From the NCBI GenBank assembly GCA_937864255.1, contig CALMIT010000791.1:1-6853 (forward strand): 6,853 nucleotides of DNA, in the 5' to 3' direction. This DNA comes from an uncultured Saprospiraceae bacterium (GTDB lineage Bacteria > Bacteroidota > Bacteroidia > Chitinophagales > Saprospiraceae). The notes beneath the pieces are model-generated. The model was not told the origin of the DNA. It did no database searches and was given only the letters and a program-made list of their open reading frames with translations. How positions within the stretch are numbered: position 1 is the first letter of the stretch; the number at the start of each line of letters is the position of its first letter. The position numbers and the translations under genes are program-made. Shown piece after piece: positions 6,378-6,853 of the stretch.

Positions 6378-6562
6378 GGGTGCAAGTTTTTGAGATAAGC
6401 CGCGAGTTTTGCGGGCTGTTTTTTAAAAATAAAAACCGGTTTTACTGCTAACGAAGTCTATTTTACAAATAGTGCTTTCCAAAAAGTATTTCTCCATTAA
6501 AAATGGCTTAAAGCAAATGCGAAATTAGGACTTTCGCGGCTAATTTGCGTCACCTCTCTTTT
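6378..6562. other. Intergenic region before the PD40/OmpA gene
   Basis: This 185-bp AT-rich gap should hold the promoter of the PD40/OmpA gene. I found no good match to the Bacteroidota TTTG / TAnnTTTG promoter pattern and no Shine-Dalgarno sequence before ATG 6377. A short inverted repeat, AAATTAG / CTAATTT (6522-6546, 11-base loop), lies just after the beta-oxidation gene. It has no T-run and is weak as a terminator. No repeat-element blocks are present. Confidence 0.4.
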
Positions 6563-6853
6563 TCAGAGCTGCCCGAATAATTTCGGCGTTTTAAAGCGCG
6601 GCCCAAATTTTTCCTGCAAAATGACGCACTTGGCTTTGAATTTTTCTTTTCCAAAATAATGGACAAAACGAATCACGCCGCCAAGATAAGAAGGAAATCC
6701 CCAGCCAAAAATACTGCCGAGATTTGCCTCCTCCACCGAGCGAATCACGCCCTCCTGCAAACACCAGACGGCTTCTATAACCTGCGCGAAAAGCAGTCGG
6801 TCGGCGGCTTCGCGGGCGTGCTGGTGGCACTGAGGCCGACCGCCCCGGATGCC
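6563..6853 (-). CDS. 3-hydroxyacyl-CoA dehydrogenase / enoyl-CoA hydratase (FadB/FadJ-type), C-terminal fragment
   Basis: The frame is open from the right edge of the window and ends at TGA 6565-6563, giving 96 residues of a larger protein. It carries the conserved C-terminal helical module of the multifunctional beta-oxidation alpha subunit: DRLLFAQVIEAVWCLQEGVIRSVEEANLGSIFGWGFPSYLGG at residues 19-59, then the KEKFKAKCVILQEKFGPRF segment. The EANLGSIFGWGFP motif is highly characteristic. The complete enzyme hydrates enoyl-CoA and oxidises 3-hydroxyacyl-CoA with NAD+ in fatty-acid degradation; its catalytic domains lie outside the window. The first dozen visible residues (Gly/Arg/His-rich) look like a variable linker. 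FadB and FadJ subtypes cannot be told apart from this end alone. The fragment is cut by the window, not by mutation. Confidence 0.85.
   Translation of the reverse strand, partial: GIRGGRPQCHQHAREAADRLLFAQVIEAVWCLQEGVIRSVEEANLGSIFGWGFPSYLGGVIRFVHYFGKEKFKAKCVILQEKFGPRFKTPKLFGQL

Noticed and set aside
6466..6490. Candidate promoter elements (TACTTTTTG and TATTTG on the minus strand) before the PD40/OmpA gene
   Set aside because: Each departs from TAnnTTTG by an inserted or missing base, and no TTTG lies at a suitable distance upstream.
6591..6830. 79-codon minus-strand frame beside the beta-oxidation fragment
   Set aside because: It overlaps the frame that encodes the clear EANLGSIFGWGFP motif, and itself is Arg/Ser-rich with no family resemblance.
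1..6853. tRNA or rRNA genes, riboswitches, phage or insertion-sequence genes
   Set aside because: I saw no cloverleaf, conserved rRNA segment, recognised aptamer or transposase motif on either strand; gaps between genes are short and hold only the listed repeats and hairpins.

Overview
The window looks like ordinary chromosomal DNA from a member of the phylum Bacteroidota, probably an environmental, Saprospiria- or Cytophagia-like lineage. The evidence is a TonB-dependent outer-membrane receptor with an N-terminal carboxypeptidase-regulatory-like domain, a large OmpA-family protein with PD40 beta-propeller repeats of the PorE-like type, and gene starts with no Shine-Dalgarno sequence. Intergenic DNA also carries palindromic repeats of a kind I associate with this phylum. 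Genus-level placement is not possible from the sequence alone.

Layout: the left edge holds the last 66 codons of a plus-strand DinB-family gene (1-201). All remaining genes are on the minus strand. From right to left these are the C-terminal end of a FadB/FadJ-type beta-oxidation multifunctional enzyme (6563-6853), the PD40/OmpA protein (4338-6377), dodecin (4069-4269), a DUF2255 protein (3434-3829) and a TonB-dependent receptor-like protein (520-3306). The DinB and receptor genes converge on a 318-bp gap, which is filled by a repeat element and a separate strong hairpin.

Functionally this is a loose collection of neighbours, not a visible pathway. The two large proteins both belong to the outer envelope: one is a barrel for uptake or binding, the other a peptidoglycan-anchored periplasmic protein. 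Dodecin is a cytoplasmic flavin store. The only plausible co-transcription is PD40/OmpA to dodecin, with a 68-bp gap and no clear terminator between them. A repeat-derived terminator follows dodecin.

The most interesting structure is non-coding. Two copies of the same composite repeat, 3.6 kb apart and in the same orientation, occupy the gaps at 201-449 and 3861-4044. Each is a chain of small palindromes, the units join head to tail with a period of about 166-170 bp, and base changes in one stem keep pairing intact. In both copies the last hairpin followed by a T-run is placed to end minus-strand transcription of the gene next to it. I found no convincing new defence, mobile or biosynthetic system in this window.
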